From Halegenticoccus soli (GTDB lineage Archaea; Halobacteriota; Halobacteria; Halobacteriales; Haloferacaceae): a DNA stretch of 64,000 bases. Each line of letters opens with the position of its first letter. Position 1 is the stretch's first letter. The stretch is from positions 186,001-250,000 of the forward strand of contig NZ_PEND01000001.1 in NCBI RefSeq assembly GCF_002844195.1, written 5' to 3'. This document shows, piece after piece, positions 61,785-64,000 of this stretch. The translations under genes were made by a program, and so were the position numbers. The notes below the pieces were generated by a model. The model searched no databases. It had not been told where the DNA came from and was given only the letters and a program-made list of their open reading frames with translations.

Positions 61785-62435
61785 TCAGAAATCCGAGAGC
61801 GCCGACTGCTCGACCGCGTCGAGGAGGTCGGCGCAGGTCTTCCACGAGGTCCGCGCGCAGGCGGGCAGGCCGTCGTGCTCCCGGACGTACGCCCGGAGGA
61901 AGTCCCGGGTCTTCGGGTCGCTCGGGTAGCCGCTGCCGATCGCGCCGTACTCCGCGGCGAGGGAGTCGATCCGCGCGTCGCGCTCGACCTTGGCGACGAC
62001 GCTCGCCGCCCCGACGAGGGCGTGCCGCTCGTCGGCGCGGTGTTCGGCCAGCACGTCCACCTCCGGGCCGGTTTCTGCGACCGCGGCCCCGACGCGCCGG
62101 CCGAACCGCGACTCGTTCACGTCCCCGGCGTCGACGACGACGGCGTCGTCCGCGTCGGCGACGGCCGCGATCGCCTCGGCCTGCGCGAGGACCGTCAGCG
62201 CGTTCATGTCCGTCTCCGGGTCGTCTATCGTCTCCACCTCGACGACCGCGACGCCGATCTCGATCCCCTCCGCCGCCCGGAGGTCGGCGGCGACGGCTTC
62301 GCGCCTGGCCGGCGCGAGGCGCTTCGAGTCGTCGATCCCGTCGGGTAGTGCACCCGGCTCCGCGCGCACCGCGGCGGCAACCATCGGACCGAGCACCGGA
62401 CCCTTCCCCGCCTCGTCCGCGCCGACGCGCACCAT
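61785..62435 (-). CDS. rnhB: Ribonuclease HII
   Basis: A 216-residue enzyme removing RNA from RNA-DNA hybrids. Motif I VGADEAGKGPVLGPMVAA gives the Asp-Glu pair; further catalytic Asp lies in VVVDAGDVN, with the later ADERHALVGAASVVAKVERD and SGYPSDPKTRDFL. Archaeal-length. The region 62436-62566 upstream has no gene. Confidence 0.95.
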   Translation of the reverse strand: MVRVGADEAGKGPVLGPMVAAAVRAEPGALPDGIDDSKRLAPARREAVAADLRAAEGIEIGVAVVEVETIDDPETDMNALTVLAQAEAIAAVADADDAVVVDAGDVNESRFGRRVGAAVAETGPEVDVLAEHRADERHALVGAASVVAKVERDARIDSLAAEYGAIGSGYPSDPKTRDFLRAYVREHDGLPACARTSWKTCADLLDAVEQSALSDF

Positions 62436-62566
62436 GGATCCGCAGTGGTCGAGCGCGCACTAATCGGTTTCTCTCCGAACCCGCTCGCCCGCGCCGACGG
62501 CGGACGGCGAAAAAGCGGAACGTGGCGGATCTCGGCGGCCGCCGCGAGGACGCGGCGAGGGGCCGC

Positions 62567-62710
62567 TCAGTCGTCCGCGGGCGTCGGCGTCCGTCTCTTC
62601 TCTTCGCGCGCCGACTCCTCGCGTGCGGTCTCCTCCGGCTCCGGCTCGTCTTCGGCCTCGCGGAGGTTCTCACGCAGCGCTTCCCGTTCTCGTTCGAAGT
62701 GGTGGCACAT
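62567..62710 (-). CDS. 47-residue Cys/His-led acidic small protein
   Basis: ATG at 62710 begins MCHHFEREREALRENLREAE and continues as a strongly charged helix with EPEPEET and AREESAREEKRR, ending PTPADD before TGA at 62567-62569. MCHH-led small proteins occur repeatedly in haloarchaea as I recall, possibly binding a metal through the Cys-His-His. Function unknown. Confidence 0.65.
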   Translation of the reverse strand: MCHHFEREREALRENLREAEDEPEPEETAREESAREEKRRTPTPADD

Positions 62711-62804
62711 GGTAGCTCGCCTCACCAGTCGGTCGGGTCCGGGAAGACAAAACCGTGTCGCCCGTCGGGACGGCGAAGCGTCGTCGCCCGGCGACTCTCC
62801 GGCG

Positions 62805-64000
62805 CTACCGGAAGAACTCCTCGCGCTCGAACGGCTCGTCCTCGCCCTCGACGGCGATCACGTCCAGCGCCGCGACGGTCGCGTCGACGCCGAGGAGCCC
62901 CGCGAGGCTGGGCTCGGTCCGCCCCTCGTCGCCGGAGACGAGCTCCTTGATGTAGAGGCCGCCCTCCCCGTGGATCTCGATGGTCGCGCGGCGCGGATCG
63001 ACGAGTTCGCCGCTCGCGTCGTACACGCGACGCGTCCGCGTGAGGCCCGCCCGACGGTGGTCGACGCGGTGCGGGGTGTACTGCTCGACGGTCGCCCCGC
63101 GGAGCTCCGAGAGCGCCTCGTCCAGCGCCTCGGGCGTCACGTCGTCGCCGAACTCGACCGCCGCGCGGTACGTCTTGCTCGCGTCGAGCTCCTTCACCCG
63201 CTCGACCATGTCGTGCTCCGCCGAGCGGAGCCCCTCGACTTCGACCTTCCCCTCCGCGAACGCGTTGATGTCGGCTTCGAGGCGCTCGACGTCGACGTCG
63301 CGCCGTCGGGGCTCTTTCACCTCGATCACGAACGGGCGGCCGGTGCCGAGCATCCGCGCGTCCACGTCCTCGCGGCCCGCGCCGTGGAACAGCGCCTCGG
63401 TGCCGTCCATCACGTCCAGCACGACCGGCGCGGTCAGCCCCTCGACGCTCTCTTCGTACAGGTAGCCCGACCCCCCGCAGTGGTCGCACGCCGTTCGCCC
63501 CCGCCGGCCGCTGCCGTCGCACTCCCGGCAGGGCCACTCGGTCTGGGGGATGTCGCGTTCGAGCTTCCGGTACCGGCCGTACACGAACGCCGAGTTGACC
63601 GTCGTCTCGACGGTCCCGCGGTCGACGTCGAGGACGAACTGCACGTCCGGCCGGTCGAAGTCGACCCGCGTCCCGGTGAGCCGGCCGATTCGCTTTCCGA
63701 CCTCGCGGTTGCACTCCGATTTGAACGCCTCGCCGGCGTCCTCGGGCAGCCCCGCGCCCTCGCGGAGCAGGAGTTCGTTCTCCTCGATCAGGGGGGGCGC
63801 GCGGGTTCCGACCTGGTAGGTCTCGAACTCCACGTCCCCGACCGCCTCCGCGGCGCGCTCGGCCCACTCGTCGAAGCGGTCAGTCTCGCCCTCGCACACC
63901 CAGCACTCCGACGCGTCGACCGGTTCGAACGGCTCGTCGGCGTCGAGCGCCGCCGCGATCCGGAGCGACCGCCCGCGCTCCTCGTTCGTCAGCCCGTAAC
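62805..64000 (-). CDS. pus10: tRNA pseudouridine(54/55) synthase Pus10, 5' end outside window
   Basis: Visible are the last ~398 residues; the frame continues past the window edge through NEERGRSLRIAAALDADEPF. An N-terminal CWVC knuckle and the later CRECDGSGRRGRTACDHCGG (CxxC pairs) form the zinc-binding part, with the THUMP-like region around them. The catalytic Asp is in GREDVDARMLGTGRPF. C-terminal YDASGELVDPRRATIEIHGE is standard. It makes pseudouridine 54 and 55 in archaeal tRNA. Confidence 0.95.
   Translation of the reverse strand, partial: YGLTNEERGRSLRIAAALDADEPFEPVDASECWVCEGETDRFDEWAERAAEAVGDVEFETYQVGTRAPPLIEENELLLREGAGLPEDAGEAFKSECNREVGKRIGRLTGTRVDFDRPDVQFVLDVDRGTVETTVNSAFVYGRYRKLERDIPQTEWPCRECDGSGRRGRTACDHCGGSGYLYEESVEGLTAPVVLDVMDGTEALFHGAGREDVDARMLGTGRPFVIEVKEPRRRDVDVERLEADINAFAEGKVEVEGLRSAEHDMVERVKELDASKTYRAAVEFGDDVTPEALDEALSELRGATVEQYTPHRVDHRRAGLTRTRRVYDASGELVDPRRATIEIHGEGGLYIKELVSGDEGRTEPSLAGLLGVDATVAALDVIAVEGEDEPFEREEFFR

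Overview
The window is chromosomal DNA from an extremely halophilic archaeon (class Halobacteria). The evidence is uniformly GC-rich DNA (about two thirds G+C by eye), strongly acidic proteins, leaderless-style promoters with a TATA element about 25-30 bp before the start codon, and a wholly archaeal gene set: proteasome-activating nucleotidase, class I LysRS, aIF5B, S19e, PDCD5-family protein, Nob1, Pus10, SecF-SecD, archaeal UMP kinase and pyruvoyl arginine decarboxylase. The species cannot be named from this sequence. No CRISPR array, rRNA, prophage or intact insertion sequence was seen.

Layout. 1-3.5 kb: end of an enoyl-CoA hydratase gene, nadE, then a gene-poor patch with a deleted TnpB transposase remnant, a 13-bp inverted repeat and tRNA-Gly(CCC). 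4.1-12.9 kb: a two-gene unit of unknown function (zinc-ribbon membrane protein plus an Nmad3-like protein), a Tat-exported PQQ sugar dehydrogenase, a hexapeptide acyltransferase, a convergent fructan pair (GH68 fructosyltransferase facing a GH32 fructosidase that carries an N-terminal amidotransferase-like domain) and an aldo/keto reductase. 13.2-19.0 kb: a visibly less GC-rich segment with DabA-DabB inorganic-carbon pump genes, a carbonic-anhydrase-like gene that has lost the catalytic Asp/Arg pair, an amidohydrolase remnant and an Lrp/AsnC regulator.

19.3-30.0 kb: an HhH/phasin-like protein, PitA heme protein, FNT channel, PadR regulator, site-2 protease, LysRS-UMP kinase operon, methyltransferase, a MobB-MoaE fusion and a small wHTH-like protein. 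30.2-44.8 kb: a frameshifted bile-acid-symporter-family pseudogene, a second site-2 protease, ThiL, a flippase-like protein, the S19e/PDCD5/PP-loop genes, a DMT transporter, an SDR coupled to a QueA homologue, two universal stress proteins, HisRS, TruA, a HAD hydrolase and an M28 peptidase.

44.9-64.0 kb: mostly housekeeping. M3 oligopeptidase, PAN, PdaD, aIF5B, PRC-barrel plus Nob1, CPBP protease, Pgi, PssA-like plus PHP operon, GNAT, SecF-SecD, RNase HII and the start-truncated Pus10.

The most interesting items are the Dab locus with its unusual carbonic-anhydrase-like partner and a palindrome over its promoter, the fructan pair with the amidotransferase-GH32 fusion, QueA in an archaeon, a hairpin directly before a 39-codon membrane ORF, two short upstream ORFs with stop-start overlaps, and a window-wide habit of short tandem repeats in spacers and in protein tails or loops.
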